Assembly: GCA_947448745.1 (NCBI GenBank)
Contig: CANFOQ010000010.1
Span: 1 to 64,000, forward strand
DNA from: Comamonadaceae bacterium
GTDB lineage: Bacteria; Pseudomonadota; Gammaproteobacteria; Burkholderiales; Burkholderiaceae_C
Direction: 5' to 3'
Length of the DNA stretch: 64,000 nucleotides
The notes beneath the pieces were generated by a model. It was given only the letters and a program-made list of their open reading frames with translations. It did no database searches and was not told where the DNA came from. Position numbers and translations under genes: made by a program. Within the stretch, counting starts at the first letter, position 1; each line of letters begins with the position of its first letter. Shown here one piece after another: positions 17,255-25,661 of the stretch.

Positions 17255-20053
17255 TCAGAGGTTGGGTGCGAGCAAACGCTGCAAGTCTTTGTCGGCCACG
17301 CCTTGACGTTGAGCCAAGTCGTGCACTTGGTCGTCACCGATGCGCCCCACATTGAAATACGTGGCTTCGGGGTGCGCCAAGTAAAAACCGCTGACGCTGG
17401 CCGCGGGTGTCATGGCCATGCTCTCGGTGAGTGTCATGCCAATGTCTTGGCATTGCAGCAAATCAAACATCTGTTGCTTCACGCTGTGGTCGGGGCACGC
17501 TGGGTAGCCAGGTGCCGGGCGGATGCCTTGGTAGTGCTCTTTGATCAATTCTTCATTGCTCAAGTTTTCACCAGCGGCATAGCCCCACAGGTCACGCCGC
17601 ACCCGCGCGTGCATGCACTCGGCAAAGGCTTCGGCCAAGCGATCGGCCAAGGCCTTGAGCATGATGGCGCTGTAGTCGTCATGGTCATCGAGAAAGTATT
17701 TTTCTTTGGCGTCCACGCCGACACCCGCGGTGACCGCGAACAAGCCCACGTGGTCTGCGCCTTGGCCGATGGGTGCGACAAAGTCAGAGAGACAACGGTT
17801 CGGGTTGTGCACGCCCTCACGCAAGGGTTTTTCGGTTTGCTGGCGCAAGCCGTACCAAGTGAGTGCTTTATGGGTGCGTGATTCATCGGTCCAGAGCACG
17901 ATGTCGTCACCCACGCTGTTGGCCGGGTACAAACCGACCACCGCATGGGCTTGCAACCAACGGCCTTCAATCAGTCGCTTCAACATGCGCTTGCCATCGC
18001 TGAACACGCGCTGCGCTTCTGTGCCCACCACCTCGTCTTTCAAAATCGCAGGGAATGGCCCCGCCAAGTCCCAGGTTTGAAAGAACGGGGCCCAGTCGAT
18101 GAAGGGCTCTAATTCGGCCAAGTCGAAATTTTTGAAGACGCGTTTGCCGATGAATTTCGGTGCGGTGAGTTGCAGCTTTGGCCAATCGAATTGAGGTGCA
18201 TTGGCACGTGCTTTAGCGAGTGGCAACAGCGGTGTTTGTTTTTTGTTGGCGTGTTGCTCGCGCACCTTGGCGTAGTCGGTATTGAGCTCTTCGATGTAAT
18301 GCGCGGCTTGATCGCTGAGCAAACCTTGCGCCACACCCACACTGCGCGATGCATCGGGCACATAGACCACCGGGCCTTCGTAATGCGGCGCGATTTTCAC
18401 CGCTGTGTGGACGCGGCTGCAGGTGGCGCCACCAATCAACAACGGGATTTTGCGCAAGCGGAAGTGGTCGTCCTTTTGCATTTCAGACGCCACATACTGC
18501 ATCTCTTCCAAGGATGGCGTGATCAGGCCCGACAAGCCAATGATGTCCGCACCCTCCACCTTGGCACGCGCCAGAATTTCATGGCAGGGCACCATCACGC
18601 CCATGTTCACGACATCAAAGTTGTTGCACTGAAGCACAACGGTGACGATGTTTTTACCAATGTCGTGCACATCGCCTTTGACCGTGGCAATGACGATCTT
18701 GCCCTTGGTTTTCACATCTTCACCCGCTGCTTCTTGCAGGCGTTTTTCTTCTTCGATGTAGGGGATCAGGTGGGCCACGGCCTGCTTCATGACCCGGGCG
18801 CTTTTCACCACCTGCGGCAAAAACATCTTGCCCTGACCAAACAAATCGCCCACCACGTTCATGCCATCCATCAACGGGCCTTCGATCACGTGCAAAGGTC
18901 TGCCGCCCTTGGCCAACACCTCTTGGTATGCGGCTTCGGTGTCTTCGTTGATGAAGTCGGTGATGCCATGCACCAGCGCATGGCTGAGTTTGTGCGACAC
19001 GCTGACAGGTGCGTCAGGCGTGCCACGCCAAGCAAGCTTGGCGCTGTCGTCTTTGGCCGCGCCTTTGGCACTTTCGGCTACTTCAATCAAGCGCTCGCCG
19101 GGCGTCAGGTGTTCTTCGCCGTCCTTGTATTGCGGCGTTCTGTTCAAGACCACGTCTTCCACACGCTCGCGCAGCGTGGGCTCGAGGTCGTCGTACACGC
19201 CCACCATGCCCGCGTTGACGATGCCCATGTCCATGCCGGCTTGAATGGCGTGATAAAGGAAAACGGTGTGAATGGCTTCGCGCACCGGGTCGTTGCCACG
19301 GAAACTGAAAGAGACATTGGACACACCACCACTGACCTTGGCACCGGGCAAGTTGTCTTTGATCCAACGCGTGGCATTGATGAAGTCCACCGCGTAGTTG
19401 TCGTGCTCTTCAATGCCGGTGGCGATGGCGAAAATATTGGGGTCGAAGATGATGTCTTCGGGCGGAAAACCCACTTCATCGACCAACACGCGGTAAGCGC
19501 GTTCGCAAATTTCCACCTTGCGTTGGTAAGTGTCGGCTTGGCCTTTTTCATCGAAGGCCATGACCACCGCTGCTGCCCCGTAGCGGCGAATCAGCTTGGC
19601 TTGGCGTTTGAATTCATCCAGGCCTTCTTTCATGCTGATGGAGTTCACAATGCCCTTGCCTTGGATGCAACGCAAGCCCGCTTCAATCACGCTCCACTTG
19701 GAGCTGTCGATCATGATTGGTACACGTGCGATGTCGGGCTCAGACGCAATCAAATTCAAGAAACGCACCATGGCCGCTTGACTGTCCAGCATGGCCTCGT
19801 CCATGTTGATGTCGATGATTTGCGCACCGTTTTCCACTTGTTGACGCGCCACAGCCAATGCTTGCTCGTACTCGCCGTTCAAGATCATGCGGGCAAAGGC
19901 TTTGGAGCCGGTGACGTTGGTGCGCTCGCCGATGTTGACGAAGGTGGCTTGCACCGGCGTGCTGTCGTCGTCGGCGCGAGCCGTGGTGCCAATGCGCACA
20001 GGCTCCAAGCCTGACAGCTTCATGGGGGGAACGGCAATGTGTGGGGTATTCAT
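17255..20053 (-). CDS. metH: Cobalamin-dependent methionine synthase, lacking the homocysteine domain
   Basis: 932 aa, matching E. coli MetH from about residue 340 to the end. Order: pterin-binding domain beginning [16 protein letters not shown], helical cap, B12 domain with [11 protein letters not shown] (its His ligates cobalt), SGLITPS and IGGAT, then the AdoMet reactivation domain ([13 protein letters not shown]). The N-terminal homocysteine/zinc barrel is absent and must be made by a separate gene, as known in many Burkholderiales; no such gene is in this window. ATG at 20053 follows AGGTGAG; an SAH riboswitch controls this ribosome-binding site. Confidence 0.95.
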   Translation of the reverse strand: MNTPHIAVPPMKLSGLEPVRIGTTARADDDSTPVQATFVNIGERTNVTGSKAFARMILNGEYEQALAVARQQVENGAQIIDINMDEAMLDSQAAMVRFLNLIASEPDIARVPIMIDSSKWSVIEAGLRCIQGKGIVNSISMKEGLDEFKRQAKLIRRYGAAAVVMAFDEKGQADTYQRKVEICERAYRVLVDEVGFPPEDIIFDPNIFAIATGIEEHDNYAVDFINATRWIKDNLPGAKVSGGVSNVSFSFRGNDPVREAIHTVFLYHAIQAGMDMGIVNAGMVGVYDDLEPTLRERVEDVVLNRTPQYKDGEEHLTPGERLIEVAESAKGAAKDDSAKLAWRGTPDAPVSVSHKLSHALVHGITDFINEDTEAAYQEVLAKGGRPLHVIEGPLMDGMNVVGDLFGQGKMFLPQVVKSARVMKQAVAHLIPYIEEEKRLQEAAGEDVKTKGKIVIATVKGDVHDIGKNIVTVVLQCNNFDVVNMGVMVPCHEILARAKVEGADIIGLSGLITPSLEEMQYVASEMQKDDHFRLRKIPLLIGGATCSRVHTAVKIAPHYEGPVVYVPDASRSVGVAQGLLSDQAAHYIEELNTDYAKVREQHANKKQTPLLPLAKARANAPQFDWPKLQLTAPKFIGKRVFKNFDLAELEPFIDWAPFFQTWDLAGPFPAILKDEVVGTEAQRVFSDGKRMLKRLIEGRWLQAHAVVGLYPANSVGDDIVLWTDESRTHKALTWYGLRQQTEKPLREGVHNPNRCLSDFVAPIGQGADHVGLFAVTAGVGVDAKEKYFLDDHDDYSAIMLKALADRLAEAFAECMHARVRRDLWGYAAGENLSNEELIKEHYQGIRPAPGYPACPDHSVKQQMFDLLQCQDIGMTLTESMAMTPAASVSGFYLAHPEATYFNVGRIGDDQVHDLAQRQGVADKDLQRLLAPNL

Positions 20054-20056
20054 GGA

Positions 20057-20142
20057 CTCACCTGAGGGATGCAAAACAGGTGAGCGTCGTTGCGAGAAAA
20101 GACCCAAGCCTGGCTTCGTGTGAAGCTGCAACGCTCCTTGGG
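20057..20142 (-). promoter_or_regulatory. SAH riboswitch with ribosome-binding-site expression platform
   Basis: On the minus strand the leader contains the conserved SAH-riboswitch blocks GGAGCGTTGCAGC (from 20137), the hairpin GCTTC-ACAC-GAAGC, the pseudoknot partner CCAGGCTTGGG that can pair with the upstream CCCAAGG, and CGCAACGACGCTCACC. GAGCG pairs with CGCTC to close P1. Downstream, CTCACCTG (20084-20077) is perfectly complementary to CAGGTGAG (20064-20057), which contains the metH Shine-Dalgarno. SAH binding would hold CTCAC in the aptamer and free the ribosome-binding site, switching metH on. Confidence 0.88.
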
Positions 20143-20153
20143 ATGATCAGATT

Positions 20154-21119
20154 TTAGCGGGAAGCGAATTCTTCACTGCTGGGCGGCTGACACCCCACTC
20201 TTTCGCAGTTGATGGCCGCAGCTTTCAAGGCGCGTTGCAAGGTGCTGTCCAGTCTTTCGGCTGCCACATCATCATGGCCCACGGTGTCGTGCAACACCCA
20301 ATCTGCCAAACAACTGCCCCAGAAGGTGTCGCCTGCGCCAACGGTGTCCACCACCTGAACCGTTGGTGCTGCGGCTTTGGCGTGTGCTGAATGCGTCTTT
20401 GTAGATGCGCTTGAAACATCCGATGCCATGTGCAATGACGCGCCTTGCGCACCAAACGTAAGTGCCACGCGCTGGCAACCCAGCGCAAGCCATTGGGCTG
20501 CCAAGGCGTCGGTGTTGTCCCAATGCACATCGGTCCAACCCAACAACTGCATGTCTTCATCGCTGGCCTTGAGCCAATCGGCCATGCGAGCCATCTGCAT
20601 CACGGCCTGCAAATACGCGGGCAAGTCATAAGCCACACGGGTGCGCAGATTCACATCGATGCTGATGGTCCAGCCCATTGCTTTCGCAAACTGGATGACA
20701 TGCATGACCTTGTGGTGTTCGGGTGGCATGGCCATGAGGGAACCGGTGTGCAGCACACCGGGTGGGTGCTGCTTCAAGAGGCGCACGATGTCGTCGGCGT
20801 TGTAGTCGCGGTCGGCCACGCCATCGCGGTAAAAACCATAGCTGGGTTGACCGTCTAGGATGTTCACCACCGCCAAGGACGTGGGCTTGGGTGACGTGGG
20901 GCTCAAGGCTTTGGCCCCACTCTCGTTCAATTTGGCGGCGAGTTGTTGACCAAACACATCGGTGGAAAAAGGGCTCAAGTAACCCACGTCTGCGCCTTGC
21001 AAGGCCACGGCACACGCCAGGTTGAATGGGCTGCCGCCCAACAGGGGCTGCAAACTGCCATCGGCGCGCGCCACGCAATCCATCAGGGCTTCGCCCAGCA
21101 CCCACACAGCGGCTGTCAT
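20154..21119 (-). CDS. PfkB-family sugar kinase (fructokinase-like)
   Basis: 321-residue ribokinase-fold kinase. N-terminal sugar-binding GEALMDCVA and GGSPFNLACAVA, and the C-terminal PfkB signature DTVGAGDTFWGS with the catalytic Asp. Sequence resembles fructokinases (ScrK/FrcK type), and the gene overlaps by 4 bp the permease gene of a fructose/ribose-type ABC transporter, which supports phosphorylation of the imported free sugar. Exact sugar not proven. Last gene of the minus-strand binding protein - permease - kinase operon. Confidence 0.87.
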   Translation of the reverse strand: MTAAVWVLGEALMDCVARADGSLQPLLGGSPFNLACAVALQGADVGYLSPFSTDVFGQQLAAKLNESGAKALSPTSPKPTSLAVVNILDGQPSYGFYRDGVADRDYNADDIVRLLKQHPPGVLHTGSLMAMPPEHHKVMHVIQFAKAMGWTISIDVNLRTRVAYDLPAYLQAVMQMARMADWLKASDEDMQLLGWTDVHWDNTDALAAQWLALGCQRVALTFGAQGASLHMASDVSSASTKTHSAHAKAAAPTVQVVDTVGAGDTFWGSCLADWVLHDTVGHDDVAAERLDSTLQRALKAAAINCERVGCQPPSSEEFASR

Positions 21120-22060
21120 TTTTTCAACAAGCGTTGACGACGCACCACGTCAATCCACACCGCGACGATGACCACGGCCCCAATCGCCATCATTTGTTTG
21201 AACTGCGAAATCTCCAGCAAGTTCATGCCGTTGCGCACCATGGTGATGAGGATGGCGCCAAGCAAACTGCCCCAGATGGAACCCCGCCCGCCAAACAAGG
21301 AGGTGCCGCCCAAGATGACGGCGGCAATCGCATCTAACTCGAACATTTGTGCCATCTTGCCGCTGCTGGAATCCATGCGGGCCATCAACACAATCGCCCC
21401 CAAGGCACAGCTCAAACCGGACACCACATACACCGCGAGTTTGTAACCCTTGATATGGATTCCAACCTGCCGGGCGCCCATTTCGTTCGAGCCCATGGCG
21501 TAAACGTAACGACCCAGCTTGGTGCTGGACAACACGAAGGCCATGACGATGAAATACAAAGCAGAAATCACAATCGGCATCGGCACGCCAAACAATTCGC
21601 CATAGCCAATGAAGGGCAGTGGCGCGGGCATCCCAGCATTGTCAAAGCCGCCTGTCGCCTCGAAGGCCAAGCCACGCCACAAGGTGAGCCCACCCAATGT
21701 GACGATGAATGAAGGGATACCAACAAAGGCCACCAAGTAGCCATTGAACAAGCCCACTGCCGCGCCGATGGCCACAGCGGCCAACAAAGCGGGGGCCACG
21801 GGCATGCCGAGTTTGATCATCATGTGGCCCGCAACTGCACCACACAAGGCGGTGAGCGCACCCACCGCCAAGTCCACGCCACCGGTGAGGATGACAAAGG
21901 TTTGGCCACCGGCCAGCAAGGCAATCACCGAGGCTTGCACCAAGATGTTGGACAAATTACCGGTAGTCAGAAAGTACGGCGATGCGATGCTGAGCAACAG
22001 GCTCAGCAGCAGCACCGCCACGATCGCCCCATACCAGTCCTGTTGGGTGATCGATTTCAT
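21116..22060 (-). CDS. Sugar ABC transporter permease (RbsC/FrcC family)
   Basis: 314 aa, eight to ten hydrophobic helices, BPD_transp_2 family. The EAA-like coupling region shows as GSNEMGARQVGIHIKGYKL, and the conserved LTGGVDLAVGAL sits near residue 60. Forms the membrane pore for a pentose/hexose importer with the binding protein encoded 4 bp upstream and the ATPase encoded divergently at 23240. Context (fructokinase-like gene directly after it) favours fructose. Confidence 0.92.
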   Translation of the reverse strand: MKSITQQDWYGAIVAVLLLSLLLSIASPYFLTTGNLSNILVQASVIALLAGGQTFVILTGGVDLAVGALTALCGAVAGHMMIKLGMPVAPALLAAVAIGAAVGLFNGYLVAFVGIPSFIVTLGGLTLWRGLAFEATGGFDNAGMPAPLPFIGYGELFGVPMPIVISALYFIVMAFVLSSTKLGRYVYAMGSNEMGARQVGIHIKGYKLAVYVVSGLSCALGAIVLMARMDSSSGKMAQMFELDAIAAVILGGTSLFGGRGSIWGSLLGAILITMVRNGMNLLEISQFKQMMAIGAVVIVAVWIDVVRRQRLLKK

Positions 22061-22064
22061 GGTG

Positions 22065-23063
22065 TCACTTCACTTTCATGAATTGCGCCACGCCCGAGTC
22101 TTTGGCGAACTGGTCCACGTTCTCGGGCAACACCAAGAAGGAACCTGTATCAATCCGGCTCTCCACTTTTTTGCCTTGCGCTGCAGCGATGGCGGTTTCC
22201 ACGCCGACTTGACCAATCTTGGCCAACATTTGCGCAGCATTGGCTTGTTGCCAGCCTTGTTTCATCATGTCCAAGCCACCGGGTGAGCCATCAAAGCCAG
22301 CGATCTTCACGTCCCCGGCCTTCTTACCAGCAGCCATCAACGCGGCTTTGGCACCCAGTGCGCCACCATCCCACGCACACGCGATGACTTTGGCACCAGG
22401 GTTGGCACGCAGAGCTGCTTCAACACCGTTTTGCGCCATGGTCTGGTCCCAAGTGGTGGCAACTTCAACCACTTTCATGTTTTTGCGCTTGGCATTCAAA
22501 CCATCCAAGAAGCCTTTTTTGCGTTCTTGGCCGGTGGATTGACCGAGGTCGCCGGTGATGTAGATGAGGGTGTCGCCGTCTTTGACTTGGTCTGCGGCCC
22601 AGTCGCCTTGCACCATGGCGGCTTTGATGTTGTCTGTCGCGACATAGGACGTGATGTCAGCACCGCTGATACCCGTGTCCACGGCAATGACCGGAATACC
22701 TGCAGCCAAGGCTTTGCTGACTGCGGGGGCGATGCCCTTGCTGTCAACGGGAGCGATCGCGATGGCATTCACTTTGCGGGTGATCATGTCTTCCACGATG
22801 GCCAGTTGTTTGGACAGCTCACCTTTTTCAGCGGCCAGCTCGATGAACTTGACGCCCGGTGCGCCACCAGCGGTTTTGGCGCCGCCATTGATCAGGGTCC
22901 AACCCTCGTTGGTGTTGCCGTTGGTGATGTAAGCCACGGTGATGTCCGCGGCGGCGGGTGCGGCCGCAGGTGCCGCTGCTTCTTGTTTTTTGCCGCAAGC
23001 AACCAAAGCCGCTGCCATCGTGACAGCCAGTGCCCATGTGCCCAATTTGCGTTTCGTGATCAT
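22065..23063 (-). CDS. Sugar ABC transporter substrate-binding lipoprotein (RbsB/FrcB family)
   Basis: 332 aa. Lipoprotein-type signal with lipobox LVAC (Cys22), then an Ala/Pro linker, then a type-I periplasmic binding fold: AYITNGNTNEGW, QLAIVEDMITRKVNAIAIAP, GIPVIAVDTGI and ACAWDGGALGAKAAL. Such proteins capture fructose, ribose or similar sugars. First gene of the minus-strand operon; its promoter region (23064-23239) is shared with the divergent ATPase operon and carries the inverted repeat at 23158. Confidence 0.92.
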   Translation of the reverse strand: MITKRKLGTWALAVTMAAALVACGKKQEAAAPAAAPAAADITVAYITNGNTNEGWTLINGGAKTAGGAPGVKFIELAAEKGELSKQLAIVEDMITRKVNAIAIAPVDSKGIAPAVSKALAAGIPVIAVDTGISGADITSYVATDNIKAAMVQGDWAADQVKDGDTLIYITGDLGQSTGQERKKGFLDGLNAKRKNMKVVEVATTWDQTMAQNGVEAALRANPGAKVIACAWDGGALGAKAALMAAGKKAGDVKIAGFDGSPGGLDMMKQGWQQANAAQMLAKIGQVGVETAIAAAQGKKVESRIDTGSFLVLPENVDQFAKDSGVAQFMKVK

Positions 23064-23150
23064 GTTGTCTCCATTTGGTGTTTTCTGGACAAGCGCCTTG
23101 CAGGCCCACCCGGCAAAGTTTCTTGTGGATCGAATTAAAGCAGAATCTGT

Positions 23151-23174
23151 GATTAAATAAACCTAGTAGATTTA
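23151..23174. promoter_or_regulatory. Candidate sugar-regulator operator, copy 1
   Basis: Read on the minus strand, TAAATCTACTAGGTTTA (23174 to 23158) is a 17-bp inverted repeat with one mismatched pair. The 24-bp block 23151-23174 is identical at 19 of 24 positions to 37092-37115 in front of the other sugar-binding protein gene. It lies between the divergent transport operons, 88 bp from the binding-protein start. The ROK repressor at 24459 is the obvious candidate regulator, by inference. Confidence 0.6.
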
Positions 23175-23239
23175 CCTATATGCTTTCACCCATGCCTGTT
23201 GCATGCTTCAGGCTCCAAATCTCTCTTGAAGAGCGCTAT

Positions 23240-24028
23240 ATGACTGCAACGACCCCTGTTTTGCGTATTTCGGGCCTGACCAAGCACTATGGTGGGGTCA
23301 AAGCCCTGACCGATGCCGGTTTTGAGCTGCACCCCGGCGAACACGCCGCCATCGTTGGCGACAACGGCGCGGGCAAAAGCACCTTTGTGCGGCTGATCAC
23401 CGGCGTCGAGCAGCCCAGCGCCGGCCAATTGCTGCTGGACGGCCAAGCCGTGACCTTCAACTCGCCCTTGGATGCGCGCGAGCAAGGCATTGAAACGGTC
23501 TACCAAACCCTGGCCTTGGCCGAAGACCTGGACGTGCCGGCCAACATCTTTTTGGGCCGTGAAATCACCCGCCTGAACTTGGGGCCGCTGTCCATCCTGA
23601 ACCACCAAGCCATGCGCACCCAATCGGTGGACATGTTGGCCACCACCGGCGTGAAGATCCAAGACATGTCGGCCTCGCTGCGCGGCATGTCCGGCGGCCA
23701 GCGCCAGTGCGTGGCGATCGCCCGCGCTGCGGGCTTTGCGAAAAAACTCATCATCCTGGACGAGCCCACCGCGGCTTTGGGCGTGCAAGAAACCGCCCGC
23801 GTCGAAGACATCATCAAGGGCCTGAAAACACGCGGTGTGCCGCTCATCATCATCAGCCACAACCTGCGCCAAGTGTTCGATTTGGTCGACCGGATTTGGG
23901 TGTTCCGTCAGGGGCGCATCATTGCCAGCCGCCGCACCGCAGACACCAACCCGCAAGAAATCGTCGGGCTGATCACCGGCGCCATTTCGCCCGACAGCCT
24001 CAAGCCCGAGGAGGCCTTGGCATGTTGA
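23240..24028 (+). CDS. Sugar ABC transporter ATP-binding protein (FrcA-like)
   Basis: 262 aa, a single ATPase domain, unlike the double-length RbsA. Walker A GDNGAGKST, Q-loop TVYQTLALAEDL, signature MSGGQRQCVAIARA, Walker B LIILDEPTAALG and switch histidine ISHNLR. FrcA of the fructose importers has this single-domain form. The ATG at 23240 gives a normal start; an upstream in-frame ATG at 23180 would add 20 unconserved residues. It is divergent from its binding-protein and permease genes and overlaps the next gene by 7 bp. Confidence 0.92.
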   Translation: MTATTPVLRISGLTKHYGGVKALTDAGFELHPGEHAAIVGDNGAGKSTFVRLITGVEQPSAGQLLLDGQAVTFNSPLDAREQGIETVYQTLALAEDLDVPANIFLGREITRLNLGPLSILNHQAMRTQSVDMLATTGVKIQDMSASLRGMSGGQRQCVAIARAAGFAKKLIILDEPTAALGVQETARVEDIIKGLKTRGVPLIIISHNLRQVFDLVDRIWVFRQGRIIASRRTADTNPQEIVGLITGAISPDSLKPEEALAC

Positions 24029-24462
24029 AAGGCATTGATCCCGTCCTGACCCCTGAACTCTTGATGCACCTCTCGGCCATGGGCCATGGCGAATGGGTGG
24101 CGGTGGTGGACGCGAATTTCACCGCCGATTTTTTAAGCCACGGCAAACCCGTGGTGCGCCTGCCCGGCCTCAGCTTGGAACGCGTGACGCAAGCCGTCTT
24201 GTCCGTTTTCCCCTTGGCTGCAGATGTGCCGCAACCAGCGGCCTATATGCAGGTCAGTGGCAGTGCGCCGGGGCACCAAACCCCGGCCCAACGCGCGGTG
24301 GTGGATTTGGTGGTGAACGAGGGCTTGGAAGCAGAGCACGTGGAAGCGGTCGAACGCTTTGCTTTCTACGAGAAAATCAAAGCTGCCAGCCTGATCGTGC
24401 AAACCGGTGAAGGCACTGCGTTTGGCAACGCCTTGTTCTGCAAAGGGGTCATCCTGTTGTGA
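24022..24462 (+). CDS. RbsD/FucU-family sugar mutarotase
   Basis: 146 aa in the RbsD/FucU fold: LKGIDPVLTPELLMHLSAMGHG at the N-terminus with the catalytic His in the MGHG turn, VVDANFTAD, and the C-terminal AFYEKIKAASLIVQTGE with the conserved Tyr. These enzymes interconvert pyranose/furanose or alpha/beta sugar anomers. Which sugar is served cannot be read from sequence; the FrcA-like transporter context suggests fructose or ribose. The start overlaps frcA-like by 7 bp and the stop overlaps the ROK GTG start by 4 bp, so translation is coupled. Confidence 0.88.
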   Translation: MLKGIDPVLTPELLMHLSAMGHGEWVAVVDANFTADFLSHGKPVVRLPGLSLERVTQAVLSVFPLAADVPQPAAYMQVSGSAPGHQTPAQRAVVDLVVNEGLEAEHVEAVERFAFYEKIKAASLIVQTGEGTAFGNALFCKGVILL

Positions 24463-25661
24463 AAACCATGCGTGGCTCCAACCACAACGGCATGCGCCAG
24501 TTCAACGAGCGCACGGTGCTGCGCGCCATCCGCCACAACGGGGCCATCCCCAAAGCCGACTTGGCGCGCCTCACGCAGCTCTCCACGCAAACCGTCTCCA
24601 TCATCGTCAACCGTTTGCTTGAAGACGGCTTGCTTTTGAAACAAGACCGGATTCGCGGCAAGATCGGCCAACCCTCGATTCCCCTGAGCCTGAACCCTGA
24701 CGGCGCCTACAGCGTTGGCTTGCAAGTGGGGCGGCGCAACTTGGAGGTGGTGGTCTGTGATTTTTTGGGGCAGGTTCGCCACAGTTGGCAACACAACTAC
24801 CCCTACCCCTCACCCGCCGAGGTCATCCCCAAAATCCAAGAAGGCTTGAACCACATGCAAGCCGCGTTGGGCGAGGCTTGGTCACGCTGTGTCGGCATTG
24901 GCTTGAGCGCGCCACTGGCCATGCACGCATGGGGCGACCTCATGGGTGCCGAGGCCAGCAGCGTCATGGCGGCCTGGGAAGACATCGACTTGGTGCACTT
25001 GGTGCAAGCCATGACGCCCCTGCCTGTGGAATTTGCCAAGGACACCACAGCGGCTTGCGTGGCCGAATTGGTGCAAGGCCAAGGTCGCGATCTGCCAAAT
25101 TTTTTGTACGTGTATGTCGGCACCTTCATCGGTGGTGGCTTGGTCTTGGATGGCCACATCGTCAACGGGCCGCGCGGCAACGCGGGGGCCATTGGTTCCT
25201 TGCCGTTTGCCAACGGCCAAGCATACGCCAACAAACAACTGCTGGAACTGGCTTCAGGCTGGCAGCTCGAACAGTCGCTGATGGCCGTTGGTTTGGACCC
25301 GCTGTTGGTGGGGCAAGACGAGATCATGAACCAGGCCTACGACACCCACACCCAGCCTTGGTTGGCGCAAGCCGCCCAGTCTTTGGCCTTGGCGATCACC
25401 AGTGCGGCCGCCTTGCTGGACCTGGACGCGGTGGTGGTGGATGGTTCGATCAGCCCGGCTTTGCTGCGGGCCTTGATGCAGCAAACTGAAAAGGCGCTGG
25501 GCCTGGTGCGCTTTGATGGCATCCATGCGCCGACCCTGGTGGCCGGCAAGGTGGGCAGCATGGCGCGCGCTTTGGGTGGTGCGCTGCTGCCACTGCATGC
25601 CCAGTTTTTCCCCGACAAAGACATCTTCTTGAAACAAGACGCAGGAACACTCAGCCCATGA
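24459..25661 (+). CDS. ROK-family transcriptional regulator
   Basis: 400 aa. N-terminal winged helix-turn-helix (residues ~12-70: NERTVLRAIRHNGAIPKADL ... LSTQTVSIIVNRL), then a ROK sugar-kinase-like domain with GIGLSAPL, a YVGTFIGGGLVLDG glycine motif and GPRGNAGAIGSLPF. The zinc-binding HxCxCGRxGC cluster of NagC/Mlc is not seen. Likely a repressor sensing a sugar or sugar phosphate and controlling the flanking transporters. GTG start overlapping the mutarotase stop; its own stop overlaps the zwf start (ATGA). Confidence 0.9.
   Translation: MKTMRGSNHNGMRQFNERTVLRAIRHNGAIPKADLARLTQLSTQTVSIIVNRLLEDGLLLKQDRIRGKIGQPSIPLSLNPDGAYSVGLQVGRRNLEVVVCDFLGQVRHSWQHNYPYPSPAEVIPKIQEGLNHMQAALGEAWSRCVGIGLSAPLAMHAWGDLMGAEASSVMAAWEDIDLVHLVQAMTPLPVEFAKDTTAACVAELVQGQGRDLPNFLYVYVGTFIGGGLVLDGHIVNGPRGNAGAIGSLPFANGQAYANKQLLELASGWQLEQSLMAVGLDPLLVGQDEIMNQAYDTHTQPWLAQAAQSLALAITSAAALLDLDAVVVDGSISPALLRALMQQTEKALGLVRFDGIHAPTLVAGKVGSMARALGGALLPLHAQFFPDKDIFLKQDAGTLSP

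Noticed and set aside
18170-20014. Long plus-strand open frame opposite metH (about 610 codons)
   Set aside because: Antisense shadow of metH: no motif, no ribosome-binding site, low-complexity His/Val composition.
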